DNA of 39,489 nt from positions 1-39,489 of IMG/VR virus record IMGVR_UViG_3300036832_000216. One strand, 5' to 3'. Positions 28,253-37,755 of the stretch are shown here, piece after piece. Below the pieces are notes generated by a model that had not been told where the DNA came from, made no database searches, and saw only the letters and a program-made list of their open reading frames with translations. Source of the stretch: a virus. Position 1 is the first letter of the stretch, and each line of letters starts with the position of its first letter. Made by a program: the position numbers and the translations under genes.

Positions 28253-29890
28253 CTATGATAAGAACGCATCACTCCACAACGTAGTAAGTGAGCACGGATT
28301 AGATGCAGCACCAGCTGTGAATGTGATTGTGTTGTTGCCAGGTTGAAGAGGTGCCCAAACCGTTTGGGGGAAGTTTACCGTATTATATCGAGAGGAACCA
28401 GTTGGTCCACCAAGCATGACGGTTCGAGCTAACGTATCTATCTCGACGTACTGTCCGGAGGCGATCGTAAGGTTCAAGACGACCAGGCCGGATTGCAATC
28501 CGTTTGCTGGTACAGACTGAACCTGAGGATTCGTACACGGTCCGTAAATACGGTAGATTGGCCACGTCTTGTACGTACCGTTAGAAACGGCAACACCGGG
28601 TGAGCTACCTGTTGCCGTTGGATACACACGGGGGAAGATCAATGAGTAAGTACGCCCAACACCAGTGAGACCTGTCGGTGTTAGCGTAATCGACGACTGC
28701 GAGGTGTCGTACGATACCGGATCAGCCTTCCACTGTACCTGAAAGTCGAACGCTGTTGGTGAACTTGCTAAACGTGTAAACTGGGCAATACGTAAGTTTC
28801 GTAACTCTCTATATCCACCGGCCTGGTCGCTATCGAACTGATACTGTAGCTTACACCGAGCCTGAGGGTCCAAGAATGGTGTGAGTAAGTCGAAGGCTGC
28901 AGTTCGCGAGCGTGATAGTGTATTGAAACACTTACCTGTAATAGCTACAACTCGTTGACCGAGATAACGAGTTTGATCGTCCGTACCATCTGACGCTGCG
29001 CGGTCATATGTTACTTCACGCACAGTAGGGGCACCCAAGTCCTTCTGGGAGATAGCAATTCCGTTCTGTGCGTACTGCATGAGATCTAGGCTCATACCAG
29101 AAGGTGTAAACAGTTTGAAGATAGGTTGCAACCAGCTAGACACTGTACCGAGTGGCGGTGGTGGAGGCGATGGAGACTGTGCAGCTGCGAGATGTGTCTG
29201 GATCTCTGATAGCGGTAGTGCTCGGTTGTAGTGTGCAACGTGGGATATGCTACCGTAGAACCACCCACCACGTGCGGTGTTGCCCGAACAACCGATCTGG
29301 ATTCGAAGGTTTACATCCACTTGAATAGCACCTGTGCACGTTACTTGTGCAACCTGCACACCGTCACGGTACACCGTGAGTATACTCGTACCATCAAAGG
29401 TGAATACGTAGTGGTGCCAGTTGTTGTCGTTAGACGCTACAGTCGGTGCGACCGTGTTCGGAGTTAGTCCCGCCGCGAATCCTGTCAGCATACCCGTAGA
29501 GGAGAAATAGATCGCAGGAGTGAACGTACCACCAGACACACCGACTGATGCGGTATCGGAGAAGCACATCGCACCAACTAGGGACTGGTTCGTCTTGGTC
29601 CACATCTCGATAGACCATGGAGCGTTGTTGACAGGGTTGTACGTTAGCTCATAGATGAACCCGGTCAAACCATCGAACACCGCGGCACCAGCACCTGCCC
29701 ACGGATCAGGTTGACCGAACGTAACTCCGCCAACCACCGTTCCGGAACGAGACCCAATCAACTCATGCGCGGAAGGCGATCCGGGAAGATCGTCGAGCGG
29801 CCAATAGACTCTAGGCCCTGACGCCAGAACAGCTGTCCGGTATCCGAGAACTGTACCAGCAGCGACAACAAGAGGGTTGATCATTGTCAT
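28253..29890 (-). CDS. Distal tail protein with N-terminal LamG domain
   Basis: 545 residues. A LamG/concanavalin-like beta-sandwich at about 28-230 (VYWPLDDLPGS, WSIEMWTKTN, NNWHHYVFTFDG, GSISHVAHYNRAL), then a Pro-rich hinge (SPSPPPPPLG) and a Dit-like tail domain that includes LDPQARCKLQYQF and a C-terminal galectin-like part. The LamG part could touch host sugars while the rest builds the tail tip. ATGA overlap with the tape measure. Confidence 0.8.
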   Translation of the reverse strand: MTMINPLVVAAGTVLGYRTAVLASGPRVYWPLDDLPGSPSAHELIGSRSGTVVGGVTFGQPDPWAGAGAAVFDGLTGFIYELTYNPVNNAPWSIEMWTKTNQSLVGAMCFSDTASVGVSGGTFTPAIYFSSTGMLTGFAAGLTPNTVAPTVASNDNNWHHYVFTFDGTSILTVYRDGVQVAQVTCTGAIQVDVNLRIQIGCSGNTARGGWFYGSISHVAHYNRALPLSEIQTHLAAAQSPSPPPPPLGTVSSWLQPIFKLFTPSGMSLDLMQYAQNGIAISQKDLGAPTVREVTYDRAASDGTDDQTRYLGQRVVAITGKCFNTLSRSRTAAFDLLTPFLDPQARCKLQYQFDSDQAGGYRELRNLRIAQFTRLASSPTAFDFQVQWKADPVSYDTSQSSITLTPTGLTGVGRTYSLIFPRVYPTATGSSPGVAVSNGTYKTWPIYRIYGPCTNPQVQSVPANGLQSGLVVLNLTIASGQYVEIDTLARTVMLGGPTGSSRYNTVNFPQTVWAPLQPGNNTITFTAGAASNPCSLTTLWSDAFLS

Positions 29891-32800
29891 GCTGTTCTCC
29901 TCTGCTGCAAGTAGAAGTCAGCCATATTCATGAAGGCTGCCATGTCTGTCTTGTCCTGGAAGTGTACATTCTCGATATGGATCATAGGACTAGACTGCCC
30001 TACAAGGGCGTTAGTAGCTGTACGGGCACCACTTCTTGCAGCTGGACCCAGACCCATTGTCATAGCACCAGTAGCGTCAGAGGCTAAGTACGCGTGATCG
30101 TTAATGCCGAGAGCTAGGCCTTGAGCTACGTTCCTACCTAGCTCGTAGAACACCATCGAAGGCGAGGCGGCTTTAAGACCGGTACGACCGGCAGTGATAA
30201 CCGTCTGTACGATACCTTGTACAGAGTTAATGACTACTCCGTTGCTAGATGTAATACCCGAAGCGAGACCCTGATCAACAGCTGCGCCGAGAGTAGCGCC
30301 GGCGTCATGTGCACCACCATACTGACTCGCAATAGCCCCAATGAAGTTTGCCGCCGCCGCGGCTCCTGAGTGCTGTAGTTCCCACTCGAGTGGTTGCAAC
30401 GATCCATGCACTGCGTCGTGCATCATACCCGCTGCGGTCTTCGCCTCTGGATGCCTCTTGACGTACTGCTGGATATACTGTGCTGCTGCGATGTTCCCCG
30501 AAGCTGCTAGACTTGTTTCTAGAGCGGCAAGAGGGTTCTTAATAGCGTCATGCATACCTTTCGAAGCTTTCTCTGCATCCGGATGATGTGCAATAAACTT
30601 CGCAATCATCTTGGCCGCAGACTTGTCACCAAGAGCTTCCAACTCGTACTCAAGAGGTAGAAGAGGACTGTGCATCTTATCGTGCATAGTCTTGGACGCC
30701 AACTCAGCCTTCGGAATGTTACCTACGAACGACGTTATAAGTGAGGCTGCAGCTTTGTCTCCAGTCTTGTTCAGGCTCGTCACCAGATTAAGCAGGTGTG
30801 GCTGAGTCGCTACGACCATATTACGAACAGAGGCAGTAACGTGAGGCATGTTTACTGCTGCCTTAGCGGACAGGAGCTCTAGGGAAGCCACAACGTGTGC
30901 ACCACCTTGTTGCCACTGCTGCCCCATAATACCTGCAGCGCCACCACTATCCTTGATGGCCTTAGTAAACGTATGTACCTTATCTGGAGTTAGTGCCTGA
31001 ACAAGATTGATACCAAGCTGATTCGCTAGGTTCTTAACATAAGGCGCAGCAAGCCCAGTCGCCGCTGAAAGCTCCTTGACGTTCGTATTATAGTCATACA
31101 GCTTTCCCTTAACCTTATCAATTTCCGTGCCAAGCTGACCTACCTGCTTCTCAATAAGCCCTCCAGCTAGACCCGGCTGTGGAAAGGCATAAGATGTAGT
31201 CGGTATATGCTTACGTAGCTCATCTTGTGCCTTCGTAAGAGCACCAAGCTTCTGTTCAAGCTGCGGAGCAGTGTTTTGAGACATGTGCTCAGAATGCTTG
31301 ATGAAATCACTTAGTGCGGGGTTCGTCTTACCCGAAAGTGCATTTCCAAGAGCAACGGCGGCAACAGTTATCCCAACAGCAGCAACTCCTATAGCTGCCA
31401 GCGGTAATGCAATTGCTCCTAAAGTAGTAGCGGCTGCTGCACCCTCTCCAGCAACTGCACCTCCTGCTACTTCCGCACCAGTGACAGCTCCAGCCGCTCC
31501 AGGAGCAGCTGCTCCAGCAGCCTTAGCTACCCCACCCTCTGCAAGTCCGCCCTGAGCAGCCGCAGCTTCCGCATACGCACCAGCCAACTCCTGAGTTGCG
31601 ACGGTCTGCTCCTGAATAGCAAGAGTAAGTTTTTCGGTATCTGTAACGCCTTTAGTACCCATCCTAGTGAGCCATCCGCCAATAACAGCGAAAGGACCAC
31701 CGAGTCTGGTCAAAACACCACCAAGAAGAACCAGACTTCCCCTAGCCAGATCCCCAATCAACCCGTTGAAGGCCTTGAGCATCGGTGTCAGGAAGGACAT
31801 GTGCCTGCCCATGAACTCAAAGGCAAGCGCCATTGCGAATAGCTTCCCGATCAGAGGCGTTTCGAGAATCCAGTGAGCCATGTCAGCCAGCGCTGCGACT
31901 ATATGCATGAGGTACGGAGACGCTAGAAGGTCGATTCGGCCAAAGATCGAAATGACCTGTGGTAGCAGTTGCAAGATAGCCAGAATCTCTTGCTTATGCG
32001 CCTCAAGTAGGTTGTGTATCGCTGTGCCGCCCTGAGCCGTTTGAATCCACGCGTTGAACTTGTCAATCATGTGGGTAAGTGCTGTAACGATAGACGTACC
32101 TGTCTGTGCGTCACGATGCCACAACTCATAGACCGCTGTTGCTGCGGCCTTAGCCAGTCCCTCCCACTGGCGAAAGACTCCGATAGCTGTGTTGAGTCCG
32201 CCAGTAAGTTTACCGAAGTCAGCCGTGTTAAGTAGCGTTACCCACTTGTCTATGGAGTCTAGTAGTCGGCCAGTGTAGGGAGCTAGGAAGCCAAAGACAC
32301 GTACTAGTAGCTCAACGCCTTGAGTCAGGGCGTGCATGGCTTCTGGCAGTCGCTGTTGGAAGGTACGTTCGAGTTCCTGGAATATCGACAGCCCTGGGCC
32401 TTGAATCCACGAGAACAGAGGCTGCAGGGCTCCTTGGATGATCGACATGTTCTGAGTAGCGTACTTGCCAACTGTTGGAAGGAACTTCTCCCCTACCTGT
32501 ACGACCTGCTGGATGATCTGTGCACCAGTCTTCTCCGCAGCACCAGTTGCGAAGTCAAACATTGCCTTGAACTGTTGAATGGTAGCAGACGCAGCTACAA
32601 CAGCGGTACGGGCTACTGGACTAAAGCCCGAGAGTACAGTATTCAACTGTGCTTGAGCTGTAGCAGCCTGTGTACTACTAGCGCCGTAAGTCTGAACTGC
32701 AGTGTTCAAAGCCGTCATCGCGGTAGTCGTAGCTCGAATGTCGCCAGCAGCTTGACCAATACCAGCAAGGTCGGTGCCCATACCTACACCGAGGACACCT

Positions 32801-33378
32801 GCAGTACCTAAACCAAGAGCACCAGCGCCAGCAGCCGCTCCGAGAGCGGAACCTGCAATACCGAGACCCGTAGTGAGCATCGACTGTACGCCAAGACCCG
32901 CGTAACTGCCAAGAGTACCGAATCCTGCTAGTCCACCACCAACTCCGCCTAGGAATGGAATACGACCGAATCCTCCAGACGCTGCTGCGCCGAACCCGAG
33001 CATATTCGCGAGACCACCGCCGAATCGTCCATCGCCTCCTCTACCGCCAGCCGCAGCTGCTGCAGCAGGTGCTACAAAACCAGCGGTACCAGCTCGACCA
33101 CCAGCAGCGGCAGCAGCCATCTGCGCTATGGTAGCACCAGCTGGACCCGCTACACGTACGGTAGCCTCGAGGTCTGCAGCAGCTAGCTCGGACTTCATCT
33201 CGGCGATGGTCGCGTCTACCTTGGCTAGCGCTGTCGCAGTGTCAAGATCCATCTTGGCGATGAACTCTTTACTAGCCCATTTGTCGCCCTCCGCCGTTGC
33301 CTCTTCTAGCCCACGGATGAAGGGATCCTTGTCTGCCTCGAGCTGGGCTATAATTTTGCCTGCGTCGAACTCAGCCAC
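29887..33378 (-). CDS. Tape measure protein
   Basis: 1163 residues from GTG 33378, by far the longest gene. It shows helical N-terminus, Ala/Gly-rich hydrophobic stretches (about 95-215 and 600-690), and repeated helical units around 880-1040 (KTMHDKMHSPLLPLEYELEALGDKSA-like, each about 45-47 residues). Length sets the tail tube; its size suggests a tail of roughly 170 nm by the usual 1.5 Angstrom per residue rule. It follows the tail chaperones as in siphoviruses. Confidence 0.92.
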   Translation of the reverse strand: MAEFDAGKIIAQLEADKDPFIRGLEEATAEGDKWASKEFIAKMDLDTATALAKVDATIAEMKSELAAADLEATVRVAGPAGATIAQMAAAAAGGRAGTAGFVAPAAAAAAGGRGGDGRFGGGLANMLGFGAAASGGFGRIPFLGGVGGGLAGFGTLGSYAGLGVQSMLTTGLGIAGSALGAAAGAGALGLGTAGVLGVGMGTDLAGIGQAAGDIRATTTAMTALNTAVQTYGASSTQAATAQAQLNTVLSGFSPVARTAVVAASATIQQFKAMFDFATGAAEKTGAQIIQQVVQVGEKFLPTVGKYATQNMSIIQGALQPLFSWIQGPGLSIFQELERTFQQRLPEAMHALTQGVELLVRVFGFLAPYTGRLLDSIDKWVTLLNTADFGKLTGGLNTAIGVFRQWEGLAKAAATAVYELWHRDAQTGTSIVTALTHMIDKFNAWIQTAQGGTAIHNLLEAHKQEILAILQLLPQVISIFGRIDLLASPYLMHIVAALADMAHWILETPLIGKLFAMALAFEFMGRHMSFLTPMLKAFNGLIGDLARGSLVLLGGVLTRLGGPFAVIGGWLTRMGTKGVTDTEKLTLAIQEQTVATQELAGAYAEAAAAQGGLAEGGVAKAAGAAAPGAAGAVTGAEVAGGAVAGEGAAAATTLGAIALPLAAIGVAAVGITVAAVALGNALSGKTNPALSDFIKHSEHMSQNTAPQLEQKLGALTKAQDELRKHIPTTSYAFPQPGLAGGLIEKQVGQLGTEIDKVKGKLYDYNTNVKELSAATGLAAPYVKNLANQLGINLVQALTPDKVHTFTKAIKDSGGAAGIMGQQWQQGGAHVVASLELLSAKAAVNMPHVTASVRNMVVATQPHLLNLVTSLNKTGDKAAASLITSFVGNIPKAELASKTMHDKMHSPLLPLEYELEALGDKSAAKMIAKFIAHHPDAEKASKGMHDAIKNPLAALETSLAASGNIAAAQYIQQYVKRHPEAKTAAGMMHDAVHGSLQPLEWELQHSGAAAAANFIGAIASQYGGAHDAGATLGAAVDQGLASGITSSNGVVINSVQGIVQTVITAGRTGLKAASPSMVFYELGRNVAQGLALGINDHAYLASDATGAMTMGLGPAARSGARTATNALVGQSSPMIHIENVHFQDKTDMAAFMNMADFYLQQRRTA

Positions 33379-33577
33379 CGTCGATCACCTTAAAGCCCGC
33401 TCCGCGAAACGATCCCAGGCCAGCTCCTGTAGGATCAAGTTCCCAATCCTCTAGCTCAGGACCTTCACGAAGCAGCTCCTCTTCAAACATACCCTCGATA
33501 TACACTTGGCGTACCCACCAAGGAATCTTTAACCACTCCTCGTGTGACATACCGAGATGACGTCTCGCTAAGTACAA
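33371..33577 (-). CDS. Tail assembly chaperone, -1 frameshift extension
   Basis: The -1 frame downstream of the 33604 gene stays open from about 33631 to 33371. The 68 residues from TTG 33577 (YLARRHLGMSHEEWLKIPWW and on) look like the T part of a lambda-type G-GT chaperone. There is no ribosome site at 33577, and the frame is continuous with the upstream gene in -1, so it is most likely made only as a fusion of about 209 residues. It overlaps the tape measure start by 8 bases. Confidence 0.75.
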   Translation of the reverse strand: MYLARRHLGMSHEEWLKIPWWVRQVYIEGMFEEELLREGPELEDWELDPTGAGLGSFRGAGFKVIDGG

Positions 33578-33591
33578 GAGTACTCGTTCTT

Positions 33592-33637
33592 GAGGCCCGC
33601 CACTCAGGTACTCGTAGCGGGCCTCTGTGCTTCCGGG
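33592..33637 (-). promoter_or_regulatory. Candidate -1 ribosomal frameshift signal
   Basis: On the minus strand, CCCGGAA (33637-33631; read as C CCG GAA) is followed by 5 bases and then a perfect 9-bp stem GAGGCCCGC/GCGGGCCTC (33625-33617 with 33600-33592) whose loop carries the frame-0 stop. Stem distance and position are those of known frameshift sites. The heptamer is not a textbook one, since the A-site codon re-pairs poorly. Confidence 0.65.
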
Positions 33638-33999
33638 ACTAATAGCGTCCCTGTCAGCCAGCCGAGAAAGGCTTGCCGTGCACGGAACGGCAGAGCTACC
33701 AAGTCATCGAACGACGGCTGACTCGAGCACACATCGGCTACAATGTGCAACAGCTTCTCGTCATCCTCCGTTGTGTCCTTACTCAGGAACTCCGACATCC
33801 TCTTCACATACCCTTCAGGATCTTCCTCCAAGCTCTTAGGCGTGTTGAGGTTGGCCGTTGCTTCATACAACTCGCCGAGGGCTTGGCGGAAGCCCTGAAT
33901 CTGCATAGCAGATGGTTCAGGAATGGTACCCCTACTACCGTAGGGTTCGAAGTTGTATTCGAGCTGACCAACTTCCTCTTGTAGATTGAACGTGCTCAA
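33604..33999 (-). CDS. Tail assembly chaperone (frame 0)
   Basis: 131 residues from TTG 33999 with AGGAGG eight bases upstream. Acidic and helical, lying between the major tail protein and the tape measure, the fixed place of the G-like chaperone. A -1 shift near residue 122 would extend it by 87 residues into the next frame. It helps tail proteins polymerise around the tape measure and is not part of the virion. Confidence 0.85.
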   Translation of the reverse strand: MSTFNLQEEVGQLEYNFEPYGSRGTIPEPSAMQIQGFRQALGELYEATANLNTPKSLEEDPEGYVKRMSEFLSKDTTEDDEKLLHIVADVCSSQPSFDDLVALPFRARQAFLGWLTGTLLVPEAQRPATST

Positions 34000-34011
34000 G
34001 GTTTCTACCTC

Positions 34012-34917
34012 CTACTGGTGCAGTGACGTGAAGTCGAAGATGGCGATATTGCCAATCGGGCAAACGGACGAGAACTCCGCCGTGTACATACGCTTCGCAG
34101 CTGCACGACGGAACACTCCACTAGCGTTAGCCAGACAAGTCGCCTGAGGAATGTACAACCACCTCGGGAAACCCAACCGGTTAGCCATAGTCAGTGCTAC
34201 GGCATACTGCAGAATGTTGTCCGTCGGGTTCAACGTTGTGTACCCAGGAACCGTCACCGTCGGTGCGGTTGCTGTCGCCAACATGTTGTACGCCATCGCG
34301 AGTACGGAACTGATGTCCTCAGACAACGCGCCTGAGATCATCAACGTCTGCGCCGTCATGGTTGTCATCACCGGAGTCGTCTGCTCTTCGATGTTGATCA
34401 CCTGCGTCGTCTTGTTCGATGCAAACGTCCAACCCTGGTCCGTGGCTCCTACTGGAGTCCACAGAGGTTGAGCTAGCGTCAACGTACCACCTGTGATTCC
34501 TGTAGGTGTCAACACCCACGTTCCTCCCAATAGCCTTTCGGCGAGGGCGATCGTGAATGGCGTTCCAGTAGCTGTCAGTGGGCCACCGGTAACAGCAACC
34601 TCCGCCGCTAGTGCTGGTCCTCCTGGGAACGCAGCTAACGCGTTAACGATTGCTGTCTGCAACGCAGCTGCCGTCGCGTTCCAGTTTACAGCAGCAGTTG
34701 TGTACACCGTACCCGAAACTGTGTACGCCAACACAAACGTACCCGCTGTCAGTGGACCGCTTGTGGTGATTGTTACACCAGCCCAGGGCGCAAGGGAAAA
34801 CGGATCAGTCATTACCGCAGTGACTGGCAGCGGACATGGTGTGTTCGCAGGAGCAACAAAGCACGCTGCCTGTCCAACAACGACGTTGTTACTGTTGTAC
34901 AACTGTCCAATAGCCAT
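34012..34917 (-). CDS. Major tail protein with inserted beta-sandwich domain
   Basis: 301 residues. The N-terminus (AIGQLYNSNNVVVGQAACFVAP) and C-terminal half (TTPVMTTMTAQTLMISGALSEDIS and on) form the tube protein. Residues about 48-150 are an inserted module with the actinobacterial pattern GTFVLAYTVSG-YTTAAVNWNATAAALQTAI, then VTGGPL-GTPFTI. That module probably projects from the tail surface. Followed by the chaperone pair. Confidence 0.85.
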   Translation of the reverse strand: MAIGQLYNSNNVVVGQAACFVAPANTPCPLPVTAVMTDPFSLAPWAGVTITTSGPLTAGTFVLAYTVSGTVYTTAAVNWNATAAALQTAIVNALAAFPGGPALAAEVAVTGGPLTATGTPFTIALAERLLGGTWVLTPTGITGGTLTLAQPLWTPVGATDQGWTFASNKTTQVINIEEQTTPVMTTMTAQTLMISGALSEDISSVLAMAYNMLATATAPTVTVPGYTTLNPTDNILQYAVALTMANRLGFPRWLYIPQATCLANASGVFRRAAAKRMYTAEFSSVCPIGNIAIFDFTSLHQ

Positions 34918-35135
34918 TAATTCACCTCCTCTACAAGTTGAATTCCGACGTTACTTGCTGCCGTACGCACGGCCTCAAGTGACTCTGGAGGAACGACCGT
35001 AGGGTCCGTGGTCACGGTAACTACGTTCGTTCCATCGTCGACGACCAGCCCTACGACGTAGGGCTGATCGACAATCTTCAGTACCACATCCGCGGGCGGT
35101 GCCTGTGCACGCGGCTTTACTTCCTCATCAGCCAT
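34917..35135 (-). CDS. Hypothetical late protein
   Basis: 72 residues from ATG 35135, with GGAGG six bases upstream; the longer frame to 35183 overlaps the tail terminator gene. Acidic N-terminus, then KIVDQPYVVGLVVDDGTNVVTVTTDP, a beta-rich part. TAATG overlap with the major tail gene. Not recognised; may be an adaptor or decoration of the tail. Confidence 0.65.
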   Translation of the reverse strand: MADEEVKPRAQAPPADVVLKIVDQPYVVGLVVDDGTNVVTVTTDPTVVPPESLEAVRTAASNVGIQLVEEVN

Positions 35136-35137
35136 AC

Positions 35138-35575
35138 TCAACCTCCTGTTGTAATATACTCGACTTCGAATATATAGTTGCACGTGAAGTGGTAACGATC
35201 TCCCTCATCCTTCAGTATAAGCGCCGGAGCACCTCCCGAACGGTAGACGGTTAGCCACCACTTCCCGTTGACATGTTGCGATACCTGAAAGTCGTAGCAC
35301 AAGGCTAGATCGATGTCGCCTGCTAGTCGCTCTGCCGTACCGTAGTCCATCTGCGGACCAACAGTTCGAATTAGCATGGGAGCTTTGTCAAACAACATCT
35401 CGCTGTCGAACCCTCCACCGGGACCTGGTCCAATGATGACCAACATATTCGGTGACACGTCCTGTGCATCAATGTTGACAGCGGGACCTGGATCGAAGAT
35501 AGGCAACGGATTGTAGCCTCTTGCCTGCAACTTCGGTGTCAGATACGCTACAACGTCGAGGTAGTCTAGGCCCAC
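35138..35575 (-). CDS. Tail terminator-like protein
   Basis: 145 residues from GTG 35575, which overlaps the upstream stop (TAGTG) and has AAAGGA upstream. DYLDVVAYLTPKLQARGY is followed by a central beta sheet and FEVEYITTGG at the end, a layout typical of the small alpha/beta proteins that cap the tail tube. Its place between the connector and major tail genes agrees. The frame is open back to 35626, but that part lies in the neighbour. Confidence 0.7.
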   Translation of the reverse strand: MGLDYLDVVAYLTPKLQARGYNPLPIFDPGPAVNIDAQDVSPNMLVIIGPGPGGGFDSEMLFDKAPMLIRTVGPQMDYGTAERLAGDIDLALCYDFQVSQHVNGKWWLTVYRSGGAPALILKDEGDRYHFTCNYIFEVEYITTGG

Positions 35576-36054
35576 TACGGTCCTTTCTCCGGATGCGGAG
35601 TACCAGGAGGATGTGTTATGTTCCACACCATCTCGTGCAGCGCATCTAGTACCTCGTCGGGTAGGCGAGGTACGTCAGGCGGTCGATCGTAGACCACTAC
35701 ACCGTTGTCCTCTACTGAAGGATGTACAGATCCGCGAAGTGTGCCGATCTCGATCGGGGCTAGAGACGCCGACTCACGAGCCAACAACTCCATAGATACA
35801 ATCATGCCCAGTCGAGGCCCACCTTCTTGTAGCGTGTGATCAGCAATCCTCTCCAAATAGCCATGCATGTTAGCCCAAAGTGGAATAGACAAGTAGTGTG
35901 CTTGTCCTCCGCGAGGATGCTTCCACGTTGTCTCTTCGTGTTGACGATGTGCGTAAGCTTGGTCATATGCAACCGTACCTATGAGCATACCGTCTCCAAC
36001 TGAGTCCATCAGAGCCTCTATACGGCCAGTAAAGGAACTAGCACCCGCAGCCAC
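35575..36054 (-). CDS. HK97 gp10-like head-tail connector
   Basis: 159 residues from GTG 36054. MHGYLERIADHTLQEGGPRLGMIVSMELLARESASLAPIEIGTLRGSVH looks like the helical and beta parts of HK97 gp10/minor capsid family proteins that join head and tail. The start lies 17 bases inside the end of the upstream gene without a strong ribosome site, so the exact start is uncertain. Confidence 0.65.
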   Translation of the reverse strand: MAAGASSFTGRIEALMDSVGDGMLIGTVAYDQAYAHRQHEETTWKHPRGGQAHYLSIPLWANMHGYLERIADHTLQEGGPRLGMIVSMELLARESASLAPIEIGTLRGSVHPSVEDNGVVVYDRPPDVPRLPDEVLDALHEMVWNITHPPGTPHPEKGP

Positions 36055-36568
36055 AGAACGCCAACGGATCTATCCACCAGTAGGAACACGAGCGGATTAT
36101 CGGCCACCCTGCCATAACTCCGGCTCCACCGCCTCGACCATATAGGTCAAACTGCCAGGGGTAGAACAAAGTCTGGGAGATTGGATTCACGATCGTACCT
36201 TCGTACACATCTGACGTTGGCATCTGTGTACTTGGCATCGCAGTAGTCCCGGCAAAGACGCCCGCAAGTCGTCCAAGTGCTTGCTGATACCGCAGTAGGA
36301 CAGGATCTAGTGGCTGGAAGTCTTTCGACTTCCTCCACGTACAGGTAGCTAGAAACGCTGCAACATCACGCGTCCAGTAGGTGACCATGTCTGGCACACT
36401 ATCAGTAGGCGCATATGGCCCACCGACGTATGTGTCGACAATCGTAGATGCTTCTGCAATCGCATCCTGGATTGTCTGGTCATCCATGTCGGCAGCAGTG
36501 TTGGTTCCTGTTGTCTGCCCATCTTGCACAAGTGCGTTACGGACGTCTGTCACCGAGCAGTAAATCAC
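36038..36568 (-). CDS. Gp6/Gp36-like head-tail adaptor
   Basis: 176 residues from GTG 36568 (GTGA overlap). The N-terminal half has the connector pattern Y-CSVTDVRNAL, then DQTIQDAIAEASTIVDTYVGGPY and a TRDVAAFLATCTW helix, as in Mu gp36-like or HK97 gp6-like adaptors. The C-terminus is Gly/Trp/Cys-rich. It would form a ring below the portal. Confidence 0.75.
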   Translation of the reverse strand: MIYCSVTDVRNALVQDGQTTGTNTAADMDDQTIQDAIAEASTIVDTYVGGPYAPTDSVPDMVTYWTRDVAAFLATCTWRKSKDFQPLDPVLLRYQQALGRLAGVFAGTTAMPSTQMPTSDVYEGTIVNPISQTLFYPWQFDLYGRGGGAGVMAGWPIIRSCSYWWIDPLAFCGCGC

Positions 36569-36810
36569 AGGTCGCTCTCTTCCTCACCTCCTGATGCTGG
36601 TGGAGCAGGAGCAGCTTCAGCTTCCACCTCGCTGGTGTCCTTGATCGCACCCGCGTCCTTCAGGACTTGGATACGCTCCTCGTCGACGTCAGCCAGATCG
36701 GTGGTGTCGCCCTTGTGGAGCTCCTCGATCACCTTCGGTCGGCCGTCAGGCCACTCGCCGGCGTCCTTGACTACGTGGTCAAGTACATCGGCCATCACTG
36801 TGTACGTCAT
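36565..36810 (-). CDS. Acidic hypothetical head protein
   Basis: 81 residues behind AAAAGGAGGTGAC. An N-terminal helical part (DVLDHVVKDAGEWPDG, then LADVDEERIQVLKDAGAI) resembles short helix-extension-helix domains placed beside capsid genes in phages; the tail is acidic and Ala/Pro-rich. It lies between major capsid and adaptor genes. Role unknown. Confidence 0.7.
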   Translation of the reverse strand: MTYTVMADVLDHVVKDAGEWPDGRPKVIEELHKGDTTDLADVDEERIQVLKDAGAIKDTSEVEAEAAPAPPASGGEEESDL

Positions 36811-36821
36811 GTCACCTCCTT

Positions 36822-37739
36822 TTACAGGCCCGTCATGATGAGAGCCGCGAACGGCTGGTCAAGACCCATCGCTGAACGACGGTTGGTGTCCGACCTCCAC
36901 GTGCGCCGCGGTTGATCACGGTACAGTGGTGTCGCTTGCAGCGGCTCCTCATCGGAGTAGAAGCCAACTGTCCCACGCTCGAGGACGACTGCAGATCCAT
37001 CAGGAAGCGAACCGCCCGACTTCACAACTAGCACGTCCAGGTTCAGGACCTTCTGAGGCATCGTGCCCGTGTACAACAGGTTCTGATCCGCCAAGTTACC
37101 TTGGAAGATGTTGTTGAACTGGGTGCTGCTCAGCAAGTTGTACTTCTGCAGTTCCGTGATGATCAACGTGTTGGCGTTGAAGTTTAGGAAGTTCTGCGCT
37201 TGCTGACCAGTGACCGCGTTGTTCACCAGTCTGGTTGCCTTCAGGATGTCCTGTCGGATCGTTGTCGATGTTGCCCACGCTGTTGGAACAGCGAACGTTG
37301 GCACACTCGGATTCGCCAGGAAAAGGGTGAAGAACGCAATGTCCCAGTCGCGGACAAGCGTATTCCTGATCTGAGTCGTCTGAATGTTGACCATGTCCAT
37401 CTTGTTCCGCATCCTCATCTCGTCTGAGATCAGGAGAGACAGACCGCGGTCAGCCGTCGTCGCAACTGTCGGGATGCCCAGGCTCGTCTGTGCGAATTGG
37501 TACTCGCCGAACTCCTGTCGCAGCGCTGCAGCCGTGTTAGCGAACAGCGGCGTCGATTGGTAGTACTCGACGAGACCCGAATCGTTGCCTCCCGCATTGC
37601 GAAGAATCGAGTCCACAATGAACTGGTTCGACGCAATTTGCAGAATACGCCGTGGGATAACAGTTGGGTTGTTGATGAGATCGTTTACTGTTACCCGCGG
37701 GCCATCTGACGAGGCCTGGATTGGCATAATTGCACTCAT
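36822..37739 (-). CDS. Major capsid protein (HK97 fold)
   Basis: 305 residues with a good ribosome site (GGAGGTGAGAAACC). The pattern VTVNDLINNPTVIPRRI, EY-QSTPLFANT, ISDEMRMRNKMD, FTLFLANPSVPT and the C-terminal VVLERGTVGFYSDEEPLQATPLYRD is typical of actinophage capsid proteins with HK97 folds. It follows protease and decoration genes, as expected. No delta domain is seen, since the scaffold appears to be fused to the protease. Confidence 0.88.
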   Translation of the reverse strand: MSAIMPIQASSDGPRVTVNDLINNPTVIPRRILQIASNQFIVDSILRNAGGNDSGLVEYYQSTPLFANTAAALRQEFGEYQFAQTSLGIPTVATTADRGLSLLISDEMRMRNKMDMVNIQTTQIRNTLVRDWDIAFFTLFLANPSVPTFAVPTAWATSTTIRQDILKATRLVNNAVTGQQAQNFLNFNANTLIITELQKYNLLSSTQFNNIFQGNLADQNLLYTGTMPQKVLNLDVLVVKSGGSLPDGSAVVLERGTVGFYSDEEPLQATPLYRDQPRRTWRSDTNRRSAMGLDQPFAALIMTGL

Positions 37740-37755
37740 GGTTTCTCACCTCCTC

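Noticed and set aside
29887-33378. Plus-strand frames of up to 163 codons opposite the tape measure
   Set aside because: They arise from the biased Ala/Gly codons of the tape measure gene; none has a ribosome site or a known motif.
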